A stretch of DNA of 60,000 nucleotides, from assembly GCF_963678635.1 (NCBI RefSeq), contig NC_087065.1, positions 12,547,579-12,607,578 of the forward strand, written 5' to 3'. The first letter of the stretch is position 1. The number at the start of each line of letters is the position of its first letter. The position numbers and the translations under genes were made by a program. The notes under the pieces were generated by a model that was not told the DNA's origin, did no database searches, and saw only the letters and a list, made by a program, of their open reading frames with translations. Source of the stretch: Symsagittifera roscoffensis (taxonomy: Eukaryota > Xenacoelomorpha > Acoela > Convolutidae). Positions 9,958-22,024 of this stretch are shown here, piece after piece.

Positions 9958-11640
9958 TACTTTTCTTCCATGCTCATCTTGTCTTTGGTTTGCAAGTAAA
10001 CGGCAGAGCGCGAAATCCCTCAAAAATATCCAAAAAATCTATAAAAGTTTTGTCTAAATCTAATTTTTCAATTATTGCAACATGAACTTAGTTTCACTTC
10101 GAAAGAGTTAAATTGAAGTCAGATTTGAAGAGCGGCACGAAAAAATGTATTGTTTGCAATAGTATTCTAAGTGAAGTAAGCAATTTGTTTGAACATTTAT
10201 GTCAGCGATACTTCAGAAAATCAAAAGCAAAATAAAGAATTAGCATTGAATGTTCCAATCAAGGTAATTAAAGAAATAAGATTTTAATTTCTATTTTTGT
10301 TTGATAATATTTGTGAGCAATAGCTAAATATATGAAAACAAAGTCAGCAAAAAGCACGAAAGGTTTTTTAACCTCGGTAATTACTAAAAAATATTGAAAA
10401 ACGACACATAACTAGAAAATTTTAAAAAAAATATTCCGTAATCAACTGTTTTCTGTGCCGCTTTCTTGGCTATTCTTAATGAATTTACATTGATTCTAAT
10501 TTTTGTACAACATGAATATTTTGTGGCACTTAAATTTGTCGGAAAACCCCAGCCTCACCATATTAACTTCCCAACTCTCTAGGAGATTAATGATAGGTAT
10601 TTCATTTATACAACGGCACTATAGCTCTATTGTTCCTTTAAGACCGCATTTGTTGTCTGTATTAACTAGGCGTACACATTATCAAATTTGATAAGGCTAC
10701 CAGTATTCCAGTTTTAAAATTAAAGCTTTCATGTATCCAGTTTCGAAACTGGATGCATGGCATTTAAAAGAAACCTCAGAACAATAAGGGCATGTGAGTA
10801 TAATTTAACTGAAAAAAAAAACACAAACGGGGCAGTAAAAGATCAATAGTACCGAATCACCACTTTATGAATAAACTTTTCATAGTTTTGAAATTTTTAT
10901 AGTAGGTTTGGAACGAATAATGTTGTATAGTGGGTCGTTTGACCTTTCAGGGTAATTTTTAAGTGATATCAAATATAATCAAATGTAAGGTTACAACAAA
11001 GTCGATTTGACTGTGATTCCGCTTTCAGATGAACCTTTTTCAAAATTTATGTTGTCGGAAGTTTGCTTTTCAGGCTAATTTAGGTAGAGAGTGAAAAAAA
11101 TTAATCACAGTCACTATCACTGCTTAGATTGAACCAGCTCATCAAAAAAAGCAAAAAAAATTATACAAATTTGATCTTTTAAACTAAATTGTTGTGATTC
11201 ATTTCATTTTATGGTTTGTTTGAACTACCAAGGCTGGATTGCTCAGCGCAATGTACACAACAATTGGAATCAGCTAGTTTTTTTTTCATTCACAAAATTT
11301 CATACATAATTTTCAAATTTGAATTTTGTGTGCAAGAGTGTTCGTAAAAAAGCATTATGTGCTCATTTGTTTCAAACTCATCATTTTGTTTTTGTTTTTT
11401 GTGTTTTTTACAACAAATCAGCAGAATGCAAAACCCCAAAAATCTACCGGATCAGAAATTCAAGTGTCTTACATTCTGAATTACTTCAACAACAATTAAG
11501 CTTTGCTTCTAATCAACAATTAAACGGTAAAATTGAAGTTTTGTGAAATAAAAACAATTGAAAACTTTCAAGCAAAGGTCAATTTTAGTTCTCGGCGGTA
11601 AAATATCATTAACCAGCTTCAGTTATGTGTTTCAATTTTT
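9958..11640. other. Intergenic, no gene seen
   Basis: AT-rich with many poly-A/T runs. Frames of 62 and 75 codons show no motif. The only clear structure is the palindrome at 10735-10754. Confidence 0.5.
10735..10754. repeat. 20-bp perfect palindrome
   Basis: ATCCAGTTTCGAAACTGGAT is its own reverse complement. It could form a cruciform or bind a dimeric protein, or be chance. Confidence 0.8.
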
Positions 11641-12190
11641 TTTGTTCCGACTTTCGATACGAAAGTAACGGAATATTTGTGCTCGGGGTGGGTTTTTTTT
11701 TTCTTCAGACAAATTTCGACTTTTTAACTAGCCATTTTTGACGGAATTTTTTTATATCAGTCAAAAGGTATTGTTGTCTTGAGCTTAAATTTGAAAAGAT
11801 ATTTCACCTGTGACTATTTTTCGTAAAGTTATGAGGGTTTAAAGATTGCCATTTTGGCCATTTTGACCAATTTGGGACAATTAACGCGCGATATAATTCG
11901 CGCTATTAACGCGTAAGCGGAGATTTAATCCGTCTTATAAATCGTTCCAAATTAGTTGGAAGAAGCTTATTTGCCATAATTGATGTGATACAAGGAACGA
12001 AAACTATCTTTTTGTACTTTATATGGCGTGTGGGGGGATGATTTTCATAAAAAAATTTCAAACTTTGGAAAAAAAAGTTTTCATTTTTTTTATTTCATTT
12101 AATTTTTTTATGTTATTACTGCTGCTCCATAAACCTTAAAAGGCAGTCGGAACATTCAGGGCTTCTTCCTGATACGAGCAGTCTTGTTTA
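11641..12190 (+). repeat. Hairpin-bearing dispersed repeat, copy 2
   Basis: Same family as 121-667. Here the 5' hairpin is intact: ACTTTCG and CGAAAGT arms around ATA. The 3' hairpin is decayed (CAGGGC against TTCCTG). The GCGCGA/TCGCGC internal hairpin is kept. Confidence 0.78.
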
Positions 12191-14322
12191 TTTCTTTGTT
12201 TTTGTTTTCGCCGAAAAATTAGCTGCAACAAATAATCATCGGAGAGAGATGAGTGGTATATCATATATCATACTAAAGCCATTTCAGTTGTGATACGAAC
12301 GTTATTAACCAACTTTTAAAAAAATTTCCAGTTTCAAAATTTGAGTTATGTATCAAGAAAAATAGTTTTGGATGTTTCTTTCAGTCCTCATCAGTCAATA
12401 AAGATTTTCAAAAAAGTTAAACCTGTTGTACAAAAATCAAGAAAAAATTTTAAAAAACGTCCTTCATTCATTAATTCTTCATTTTCAATTTATGTTCTTC
12501 ACTCTTTATTTTTAAAAAAGTCAATCATGCCTAACTCACTAATTCTCTACACCATATAGTATATTTTTCGATTAAGTGAAATTTAAAACTTCGAAAAAAA
12601 AACTTAAAACTCAGTTTGCCAACAAGAAACGCTTCTTTTCTTTCCGCACTCTCCTTTCAATTTGGCTTTTGAACAAATAGTTGCCCTTCTGCATTATCCC
12701 GGATCAATATAAACTCATTTTGCGAAAACAACATATTGCTCAGATCTGCTTCTTGTTAACCCCGCTCACTTATGAATTTAATTCAAGAACAAGATGTTGC
12801 TTCTTTTACAGTTCCTCCTTTTTTACTGTGTATTTGACCAAAGGAAACTCTCTACAACATTCGAAACAACAAAAAACTATCAGCGAAGTTTCTTGGAACT
12901 GCATCACGCAAGCTATAACAGGACTAAAATCAAAATGACTTTCGTTTTCTTTAAAAACTGCATAAACCACTAGAAAATTGCATGCTGTTAAACAAATATA
13001 ACGAAAATAAGCAGAAAAACGATAGCTCGACTACTAAAACTTTCCACAAAAACTTTCCACGCAAAAAACATTGTCATCTCAAGCATTTGCGCTAGCTCTT
13101 GACTGAGCGGGCAAAAGAAATAGCTGGAAAATAAGTTTACCTTATTAAAATATCAGGTTTCAACTACTATTTTTGCTAATTTAGAGGTAGCACACATGCT
13201 TCAGACGACAAATGTCTGCGGTTGGAGCACGTTATGAGCGTAACTTTTTGGGTTTTGAATCTGAAAGATTTACTTGTCGAACTATTTTTTATCTGCTTTT
13301 TTGTTGTCTACGTTTCACAGCATGTTTCATTTTTGATTAAAGCAATTTTCACAAAACAGAATTTTTTTTGTTTTTTTTTCTGTATTGTTATGGGTGATTC
13401 AGTTCTTCCAAAAAGTTCACCCAATTTTATGCGTAATTTTTTTACGATTTAAGAACTTATTTTAAAAGTAAATTTTTTTTTTCATTAGTGAACATCCATG
13501 ATATATGGTTGCAAAAAGTCTCCCAACAATGACTTTTATTTCAAAAGCAATAAATTATCAATTTTTCAATTTTTTCAAATAGAATTTCATAAATTCAAAC
13601 TTTAATTACGGTTGTGAGTAGCAAGCGTTATCCAATGGGAGTAGAACTTTTTTTCAGTCTAACAATTTGTGCGACAAAAAAAATTTAATTATTTTGCCTT
13701 CTCTAGAATTTTGTCTTCAGCAGATTCATATAAAACATATCTGATATTAGATAGTCATTTTCTCGAGTTAGAGTTACATCCACAATTTAGTCTGTTTTAG
13801 TTTTTATTTACAAAGTGCTGTTTTTGTTCTAATAATTTGAAAAACGTGAAAGAATTTGTATTTGGGCGTGTTTTAGTTTTTTCGTTTTATTTTCCTCGCA
13901 CAATCAGGTACCATAAATAATGAGTCGTGTGATATATCTTATTAAAAACCTTCAATCGTGATTCGAATGACATTAATTTTTTTTCTCAGTGTTAAAAAAA
14001 CCGGTTTGTTTTTTCTTGATTTTTTTGGGATAATTTTGTGTAATTTTTGATAATTTTGCGTAACTTTTTACGCTTTTTTTTCGTGTTTTAGTCATTTTTC
14101 TACAAAATTTTTTTTCTGATCAGCCGATTTGACTATGAGTGTAGAATCTGCCAAATTTCTCTTTTTTTGTTCATTCACATCTTTTCATCACCCACGCAGT
14201 AAAGAGGACACTAATTTGAGAAACGTTTTTTCTTTTCAAGACTATGGTCGGAACATTATGTGCTATTTGCACAGTAACAGGTTATCCTTGTTTGCTTCCT
14301 ATTTGGTCAGTTTGGTCAACCC
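12191..14322. other. Non-coding stretch, no gene seen
   Basis: Short frames of 72-85 codons are Lys/Phe/Ser-rich translations of AT-rich DNA with no conserved motif. No splice-consistent exon was found. Confidence 0.5.
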
Positions 14323-14752
14323 CAGTGGTCTGCGCAAAAAACTTTCTAGGGGGGGGCGGTTTTTTGAGTTGTTTCTAGGGGGGGGGGCGTTTTCTAGTTC
14401 GGCCATATTGACTTGTCGAGCATTCCATAAATACTATAAGGACCATATTTTAACAACTTTTATTTTGCACCCCAGGCCAAAAAACTCAAAAAACAGGCCA
14501 AAACAAAACGTTTTTTCTTGGCACTTCTTTATGAAAAATTTGACCAAGAAGTTGAATGTTTTTGTCGCGCGCTCCCATTTCAGACTTTATTATTTTGGTG
14601 CCAAAAGCGCCTTTAGAAAAATTTTGAGGTTGGTCAGTCAAAACTGGATGTTGTAAACTATATAACAAAGGGGAACCCTTTGGAAAAATATTGGCAACCA
14701 GAATTGAAAAAGAACGGTTGTTCCCCCAACCCCACACCTCGGCACGCTACTG
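14323..14752. mobile_element. hAT-like MITE, diverged copy
   Basis: Starts CAGTGGTCTGCGC and ends GGCACGCTACTG, imperfect terminal inverted repeats of the CAGTGGCGTGCC type. The interior shares 'gccaaaagcgcctttag' and 'aaaggggaacccttt' blocks with the MITEs at 16474 and 44407. The flanking 8-mers gtcaaccc and gtcacaac match at only 5 of 8 positions, so this is an old insertion. Confidence 0.65.
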
Positions 14753-14756
14753 GTCA

Positions 14757-15614
14757 CAACCCATATAATATCTTTTGATGACGAAAAAGTGTATGCGTGT
14801 GTAAAAAATTAGGAGGGGTTCGGGGCTGCAAAATCTTTGATGACTCTTTCTCTAACATCATTTTTTTCAGCCCAACTGGCACCTCCTTTAGTGTTTTTGA
14901 CTCATTGACCGCTGAGTAAGGTTTGTTTTGAGACTAAATCAACTCTGGCAATTTTTTAGTTTAGCAGTTTATTCATAAATTGAACTTTTCGAATCAAGGC
15001 AAAGTATGAGAATTACAGCAGTCTCTAATATGGATGTCGTAACACTATAACAACCCATATAATATTTTTTTGATGACAAAAAAGTGTATGCGTGTGTAAA
15101 AAATTAGGAGGGGTTCGGGGCTGCAAAATCTTTGATGACTCTTTCTCTAACATCATTTTTTTCAGCCCAACTGGCACCTCCTTTAGTGTTTTTGACTCAT
15201 TGACCGCTGAGTAAGGTTTGTTTTGAGACTAAATCAACTCTGGCAATTTTTTAGTTTAGCAGTTTATTCATAAATTGAACTTTTCGAATCAAGGCAAAGT
15301 ATGAGAATTACAGCAGTCTCTAATATGGATGTCGTAACACTATAACAACCCATATAATATTTTTTTGATGACAAAAAAGTGTATGCGTGTGTAAAAAATT
15401 AGGAGGGGTTCGGGGCAGCAAAATTTTTGATGACTCTTTCTCTAACATCATTTTTTTTCAGCCCAACTTTAGTGTATTTAGTGTTTTTGACTCATTGACC
15501 GCTGAGTAAATTTTGTTTTGAGATTAAATCAATTCTGACAATTTTTTTGTTCAGCAGTTTGTTCATAAAATGAACTTTTCGAATCAAGACAAAGTATGAG
15601 AATTACAGCAGTTC
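14757..15614. repeat. Three-copy ~294-bp tandem repeat
   Basis: Units begin with 'caacccatataat' at 14757, 15051 and 15346, spacings of 294 and 295 bp. The first two are nearly identical; the third is more diverged and lacks part of the 'ctggcacctcc' block. The units have no sustained ORF. The array starts immediately at the end of the MITE at 14752. Confidence 0.9.
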
Positions 15615-16465
15615 TTGTCGACTTTTTTTGAGTTGGCGGCTTAAGTCCCATTAAACGGCAGTTATTTTACCAGATGAAGCTTATGTTAACATTGCCTGAT
15701 TGCATACTTTTAAAACCAACATGATACTAAATATTTCCATTTAAGAATCTAAGTTCACAGTTTTCATCACTGCTTTTGCTCGCTTAACTTAGAAATAAAT
15801 GCTTTTTTATGTTTACCCGACATGGAGTTTTCTCCCAATTGAGCAATGTTTATGAAAAACAATGGTAAATTTGATCTGTTCCTGTAATGGTGATGGTCAT
15901 TGCAGTCTAAGAAACTTCACCTCAAATTTTTTGTGAAAATTTTCAAAAACATTGTCTGGCGAATTAAAAGTATTTGCTTTTGATACTTTTTTTTTCGTTT
16001 TTTAGGTCATACGAAAAAAAATTGACTCCTTATGCCTTAAGTTATCTTAAAAAATCATAGTTTTTTGGTTTTTGTTCACGAATAAAGTCTGATAATATCT
16101 GGCTGCAAAATCCAATTTTTCTCTATTTGACAATTAAATTTTCAAAAAATATTTGTTTGTCAAACGTACTTTGATGAAATCAAAAAGTTTAGTTATGCTT
16201 ATGCGATTAGTGAGCGCTGTCCAATCGGAAGATAGACATCACCATTGATCGACCCTATCAGAACTATTGATAGCCTCTTCCATGTTCTGCAAATTCATTT
16301 TCTAAGTATTTATTGAAGTTTGCTGGCGCCATTTCAGTCTTATCTGACTAGCGGCGACGCAACTCACCGTCTTGATAATTGAGTGGTTAAAAATAACGCA
16401 TATCGTTTTCTCTGCCAATCACCCAAAACAAAAGAAGATGTTTAATTTGACAACTTTTTAAGCTG
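15615..16465. other. Non-coding stretch, no gene seen
   Basis: AT-rich, no convincing ORF, repeat or exon. Confidence 0.45.
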
Positions 16466-16473
16466 AGCCTTGG

Positions 16474-16831
16474 CAGGGGCGGATTGGGGGGGGGGGGGGG
16501 GTGGATTGAGGGGGGGGGGGGCGGATTTAGGGGGGGGGGGGGGTCCCCCCTTTGTACTATTTTGAGATATCCATATTTGGTGATGGACCCTAAAAATTTT
16601 CTAAAGGCGCCTTTGGCGCCAATATATATTTACTTTAAGGGGCGCGCGCCAAAAAAAAAACAAATTTTTTGGTCAAAATTTTCTAAGTGCCTAAAAACGC
16701 CTTTTTGGCCTGTTTTTCAAAATTTTGCCTGCGGCGCAGAAAATTTGACAATAAACAGGGTCTTTTTAGTGCTTTGGGAGAGCTCAGAAAATCAATTCGG
16801 TCGACCTAAAAAAATCCTAGATCCGCCCCTG
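16474..16831 (-). mobile_element. hAT-type MITE, copy A
   Basis: Terminal inverted repeats CAGGGGCGGAT and ATCCGCCCCTG with flanking 8-mers agccttgg and agctttgg (7 of 8 identical), typical of hAT transposons. The interior has long G runs and 'ctaaaggcgcctttggcgcc'. It lies in the opposite orientation to the copy at 44407. The 128-codon frame through it is a Gly-rich artefact of the G runs. Confidence 0.9.
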
Positions 16832-17182
16832 AGCTTTGGTATGTTAACCAAAAACATGCGACGATTCTGAAGCTTTTGAACGAGCAAGTTAATGATATCA
16901 ATTGAGTTTTTTTAATTGCTATGATTTTACGACCGCAGTTTTGGACCAAATATAGAGCAAACATAAAACACAACCGTTTTCATTTTACCGCTTTGTAACA
17001 CTTCAATTGTTCTTTCTTGTTCTGAGAGCCGTTCTACGTTAACAAAATTAATTGCCAGTTTCTTTTTTTTTTGCAATTTTCACAGATATATTCGACCACA
17101 TTCCGACCACGCCAAAATCGTGACATCTTTCTTAACCTTTTCATTCTGAAAAATTGAATCGCAGCTCTATTTATATTTGGAA

Positions 17183-17427
17183 ATGATCAAGCAAAAAAAG
17201 AAGGGCTTGACCGATAGCAGCTATGCAGGTGTGTCTGTTTCTGGACTTGGATCCAGTGGCGATGACTGGTACTTGAGTGGAATGAATGGTGACCGGTCGG
17301 CATCTTCAGTTGTTTATCTCCCAGAGATCAAAGAAGGTATTTTGAAGAAGAGGGTGACTCATCAGCGACAAGTGGCAGATTGGGCCAGAAGCGAATCTAA
17401 GGTAGAAAATGATTCCCCATTTTCGTC
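17183..17427 (+). CDS. Host gene exon 1 (unknown protein)
   Basis: The frame ends at a consensus donor, GTC|GTAAGT, two bases into a codon, and that phase is completed by the exon at 43442. I chose the first ATG (17183); an upstream in-frame stop at 17147 limits the exon, and a CAG at 17162-17164 could instead be an acceptor. The peptide is Ser/Gly-rich at first and then basic, with 'LPEIKEGILKKRV' and 'QRQVADWARSESK'. I do not recognise the family. Base composition is less AT-biased than the surroundings. Promoter and 5' UTR are not visible. Confidence 0.65.
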
Positions 17428-19636
17428 GTAAGTCGAAACAACAGTAAAATTTGATAAGGTTCCAGATATTAAACTTCAAATTATACAGACATAATCCCTA
17501 TGAGCTTTCATTTTTTGAAGGTTGCTCGTTGCTCGTTGCAAGCCAGTAGGCTTATGAGCGTCCTTGGTCTTTGATTATGTACAAGCACTTTTTGAGCTCG
17601 GCATTTCAAAAAACCAGAAATGAATTCAAATTCATCTCTATGACTATGACATGGGCATCTATAGTAAGAAACAAGATCGGATCTACCGAAGCCCGACGGA
17701 TTTCGGCTGCAATAATGAAACTACGTGAAAGTTCTTGACGCTAACAAACGGCCTTGATTCATAAAAAAGAGCGTAGGTTAATAAAATTCTCAGTCTGGAA
17801 TGTGAAAAATAAGAGGAATGAACTATGCTTAGAAAAAGTAGAACAAAACATAAATGTTTAAAATCAATGAAAAAAAGTGAAATGTACAAACTATAGAGTA
17901 CGTAAAACGTAGCAACCGTACTAAACTAGAAATGAGATTAATTTAAAACAAAATTGGATATTTTATCAAAAACCTCTAAAAAATCTTCAATAAAAAATAT
18001 TATCAATTTTAATGGACTATTTTGACAAAAAAAAACAATTCGATTATTGGATTATAATTTGTAAATTTAGAGATACTGACTATACAATGAAAACATAATC
18101 GATTATGGACCATGGGCGCTCGGTGTGCGGTCTAGGTGGGAAATCATAAACTCAATTGATTTTTGCCCGAATTAATATTTTTTCAATAAGAAATTAAATG
18201 GAAGTGCTCATAGTATACTTCTTGATGTTTTCAATGCAGAATATGCAATCTATTGATGTAAAGTTACTAATGATATAATATTGATATAATTTAAAATTTA
18301 TGTAATGTATTTTTGCGTTCAATTAAATGGTTTGGCGTATTAACTTTGTTTCTTGAAACTATTCAAAGAAAACATTTTAGGTCGAATAATGTAAGCAATG
18401 TTCGATATCAAGCAAAATTTTAACAGCACATATTTTAAAAATTTTAGTTTTAATATATGGTGTCAATATTTTAAACTAATCAAAATTAAAAAAAATTAAA
18501 TCAGCGAATAACGTAAAGACTCAAAAGGCGTATCATTTTGAAACCCTTTTGGTTATGCTTGGTATCTTCAAAAGAATGCAATATTGAATAAACTGGTCCA
18601 GTTTTTTGATTTTTTGGGCTAAGAGAGTCAAAAAATTTTTTCTGTTTCAACTTAAGAGAGTCAAAAATTCAACTTAAGTAAATTCTGTTCCTATTTTAAC
18701 GTTTTTTGAAGTTTAGTTACGGTGTTTTTTCTGCTTTTTTTCACCTAATTTAATGGCCATTTCTAACCCTAATCAAAAAACTTCAAATAAAAAACTTAGC
18801 AAAAACAAATTTTCAATATAGAATTGTTTTTTTTTGGACTTTTCTTTGGTTAGTTTGGCTGCTAACAGTTGCCTACTGTTTTAAGTTGTTCATAGTTGGG
18901 TCTTAAACATTTTAAGTAGTTCATTGTTCATGATGGAACAAAAATCAGAATATAGGGATAATAGGAAATGTACTACCCAAACATTGTGCCAGTAGCTTCA
19001 AATATTTTCAATTGATTTCTTGATTAACTAACTGCCTTACAAGTAATATCAGAGAATAAGTAATTTTGGTTGCTTTATATGGTAGCATTTTTATACTATT
19101 ATTTAAATTACCCTAGATTTCAAAATTTAAACTCGCATAGACCAGCAAAACTAGTCAGAGAGATTATGTTTCTAAAGTGTTTCATGTCAGAACCTTCTGT
19201 GGTACTTGGATAGCTACCGGTTATCCTTTTTAAGCATTGTTGGTGTTTATATATTTTGAATTGTTTATCATTAATGATGCGGCGAAAATAAGTCAAAGTA
19301 TACCATAAACAGAAATGAGAAGATAAATTGTGCCAGCTGAACGCTAGTAAAATTGCTTTGAAGTGTTTTTCATTTTAATTGTCTGATACATAAGTGCAAT
19401 ACAATTAGTACGAAGAGTAAATATGGTTGCTTTTGCTTTATAAAACTATTATTCCAAAACTATTATTCAATGCAATGCTCATGTTTGAAGCGAACAATTT
19501 TAAAAACGCATAAATCAGCGAAATTGTTCAAAGAGCTGTTTTTTTTTCACGCAGCGGCAAGAGTTTCATGAATCGCAAAAACTCGATTCAAAAATAATAA
19601 CTCAAAAATAACGACTCAAAAACAAAATTAATTATA
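17428..19636. other. Intron 1, left part: no gene seen
   Basis: AT-rich intronic sequence beginning with the donor GTAAGT. No convincing ORF. The whole intron runs to 43441 and contains the repeats and giant element listed below. Confidence 0.55.
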
Positions 19637-19727
19637 AAAAAACAGAACTGCTTGTACCAAGGCGGCGGCGCCTTGATTGTTGCGAATGCCCAATAGAGCA
19701 TATGGAGTAGTTTTCAATTTAAAAGAG
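19637..19727 (-). repeat. Extra diverged 3'-end module of the hairpin repeat
   Basis: This 90-bp stretch parallels the terminal module next to it (ctgctcgta..hairpin..ttccgactgcc), with a different hairpin: arms CAAGGCG and CGCCTTG against CAGGGC and GCCCTG. The bases change but the pairing is kept. It abuts copy 3, so the repeat ends in two tandem terminal hairpins. Confidence 0.6.
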
Positions 19728-20260
19728 AACAAGACTGCTCGTATCAGGGCGAAGCCCTGAATGTTCCGACTGCCTTTTAAGGTTTTATGGAGCAGTAATA
19801 ACATTAAAAAATTAAATGTAATAAAATAAAATGATATTTTTTTTCTAAAATTTGAATTTTTTTGATGAAAATCATCCCCCCACACGCCATTTAAAGTACA
19901 AAAAGATCGATTTAGCTCCTTGCAACAAATCAATTATGGCAAATAAGCTTCTTTCAACCAATTTGGAACAATTTTAAGACGAATTAACTCTCCGCTTACG
20001 CGTTGATGGCGCGAAATATATCGCGCGTTAATTGTCGTAAATTGGCCAAAATGACAATCTTTAAACCCCCATAACTTTACAAAAAATGATCACAGGTAAA
20101 ATATCTTTTCAAATTTGAGCTCAAGACAACAATACCTTTTGAATGATATAAAAAAATTCCGTCAAAAATGGCTAGTTAAAAAGTCGAAATTTGTCTGAAG
20201 AAAAAAAAACTCACCCCGAGCACAAATATTCCGTTACTTTTGTATCGAAAGTCGAAACAA
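19728..20260 (-). repeat. Hairpin-bearing dispersed repeat, copy 3
   Basis: Inverted copy of the family at 121-667 and 11641-12190, with an intact CAGGGC-GAA-GCCCTG hairpin at about 19744-19758 and the same internal blocks. Confidence 0.78.
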
Positions 20261-21224
20261 TTATGAATTTTTCAAAAACAATTCAAATTTAAAAAAAAAT
20301 TTAAATTTGTTTTATTGAAAGTCATTCCCCGATCGCTATTTGGGGGTAAAATTGGATAATTTCAACGTCATAATTAGAATAAGTAGCATAGGTACCGGGC
20401 AATCATCCGATAAGTCAAGTATCCGAAAAACAAAAAATGTTGCAATCATCCGAAAACCTCCGACATTTTTCAAAAACTAGGGCGAAGATCCGACTTCTAC
20501 CGTGCGCTTATAAGATGTTGAATTGCCAACAGAATAATGATCGACGCAGTCGTGCCCCGCGTTGTAACTTTGCAGAGGGTAAGAATCTATATGAAAATAA
20601 GAGCCGTTTTATGTCAAAAAGCGTTGACGCGCGCGTAGCCAAACAGGTGAAATCAAAACAAAAACAAAACTCGGGTAATTTGAAATCGGCTAATTAGACT
20701 ATGTTTTGTGTTTGAAACTTCAACGTCATTTTATTGCTTAAATAGAGCCTATTGTGATCGTCCGATATGTGAAACTTCAGAACCTATATAACTATATAAA
20801 TGTTACGCAATAAAATGACGCAAGATTTGCAATTGCAAAACATCACCGTTCATATAGCCAATTCAAATTGAGCCGACACACGGTTTAAAACTGCCGGTGC
20901 GCGTAATAAGTATGCATGGCCGCTTCGCGCATACAGCCGGCTCAGTTGTTAATAAATAATCTTACCCTCTGCTTACAAGCTCACAGCACGTTGACATGAC
21001 TGCGCCATTCACTATTAATTAGGCCGAAGCAGCATCTTTTAAGTGAACGATAGAAATCAGATCTTTGCCCCTATTATTTTGAAAAATGGCGGAAACTTGC
21101 TCAAGTAAACCTGTTTTTCAGATGTTTGTATAAATTTTGGGTTTTCGGATGTTTGACATACCGGATGTTTGCATGGTACGCCAGATTTTTGCCTTAGACG
21201 GAAATAGCATACCTCAAATTAATT
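20261..21224. other. Intronic spacer, no confident gene
   Basis: An 86-codon frame (20437-20697) encodes a basic peptide with no recognised motif. The stretch also repeats phrases such as 'atccgaaaac', 'gatgtttg' and 'tttcggatg'. Nothing else is supported. Confidence 0.4.
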
Positions 21225-21480
21225 TGGAATGATTTCTGAGCCGGATTTGTGCGAGTTAATTTTTTTCGAATTGGCCGAGCTGACAATCGTTAAACCCCCA
21301 TGACTTCACGAAAAATCATCACAGGTAAACTACCTTTTTAAACAGTAGTACCTTTCAGATGATAAAGAAAAAAACACGCCAAAATGACTAGTTAAAAAGT
21401 CAAAATTGATTTGGAGAAAAAAAGTACCCCTAACATAAATATTCCGTCATTTCTTCTTCAGGATAGTCGGAACAACCAAC
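21225..21480 (-). repeat. Old partial copy of the hairpin repeat
   Basis: Shares in order the blocks 'ttggccgagctgacaatcgtt', 'aaaaatcatcacaggtaaa', 'ggctagttaaaaagtc'-like and 'atattccgtca' with copy 3, strongly diverged, and ends in AGTCGGAAC. Confidence 0.6.
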
Positions 21481-21596
21481 TGATTCTCTGAGTTCTGCGC
21501 CAAAAAAATGTTTAAAAACAACAAATCAAAAATGAAATTATTGAGCACTTTTTAGGTTGGAAAGTTTTCGGCGCGCATTCTCCCTCACTATAGTTC
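21481..21596. mobile_element. Left part of a MITE split by the giant element
   Basis: The last 60 bases resemble the 'ttggcgagcgctccccctcaaaattagt' middle of the MITE at 44407. The matching right part begins at 43136, after the element. The left MITE boundary is not clear. Confidence 0.5.
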
Positions 21597-21650
21597 TGGA
21601 ACCTGATCTAAACTGCGTTTTATTATTGGATAAATTAGATAATTTATCAC

Positions 21651-21657
21651 TATAAAA
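21651..21657 (+). promoter_or_regulatory. TATA box in the 5' LTR
   Basis: TATAAAA about 55 bases into the LTR; conventional spacing puts the transcription start near 21680-21690. The 3' LTR has the weaker TATAAAT. Confidence 0.6.
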
Positions 21658-21711
21658 TATTTAATATTAACCAATCATATTCCATCTAACTAACAACCCA
21701 CTTATTTGTAA

Positions 21712-21739
21712 GTGCTGAAATTACTTGTAATTTCAGCAC
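21712..21739 (+). promoter_or_regulatory. Perfect 13-bp stem hairpin in the LTR
   Basis: Arms GTGCTGAAATTAC and its exact complement, separated by TT. The 3' LTR copy has one mismatch. From the TATA box it would lie near the 5' end of the RNA, the position of TAR in lentiviruses. That role is inference only. Confidence 0.7.
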
Positions 21740-22006
21740 CAGAGAGATTTGAATTTAACTTAGAAATTAGTTGCCTCTCCAAAAGAACTTCAGCCGCCGC
21801 AATAAGCCAGTATACTCTAGATCTATTGAGCCTAGCAGAGACTAGTTAAACACCCTGAGACTAGTAGATATAAGAGTAAGATTAGGATCGGTATTAGACT
21901 AAGAAGTTGCACGAATCTATCTGGCCGAAAATAAGATAGCGTGACGAGAAGACGGTGTAACCTATCCGAAACTACTCTATGAGTTATACCTCGAACTTAA
22001 CTCATC

Positions 22007-22024
22007 TGGTGCGACCATAAGTCT
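22007..22024 (+). promoter_or_regulatory. Primer-binding site
   Basis: TGGTGCGACCATAAGTCT begins two bases after the LTR, with the TGG complementary to a tRNA CCA end. The tRNA is not identified. Confidence 0.75.

Larger units (their letters stand above)
21597..22004 (+). repeat. 5' LTR of the giant element
   Basis: 408 bp, TG...CA, aligned end to end with 42728-43135. It contains a TATA box and, just downstream, a perfect long hairpin. Confidence 0.9.

Noticed and set aside
16484-16870. 128-codon Gly-rich ORF
   Set aside because: Produced by poly-G runs inside a MITE.
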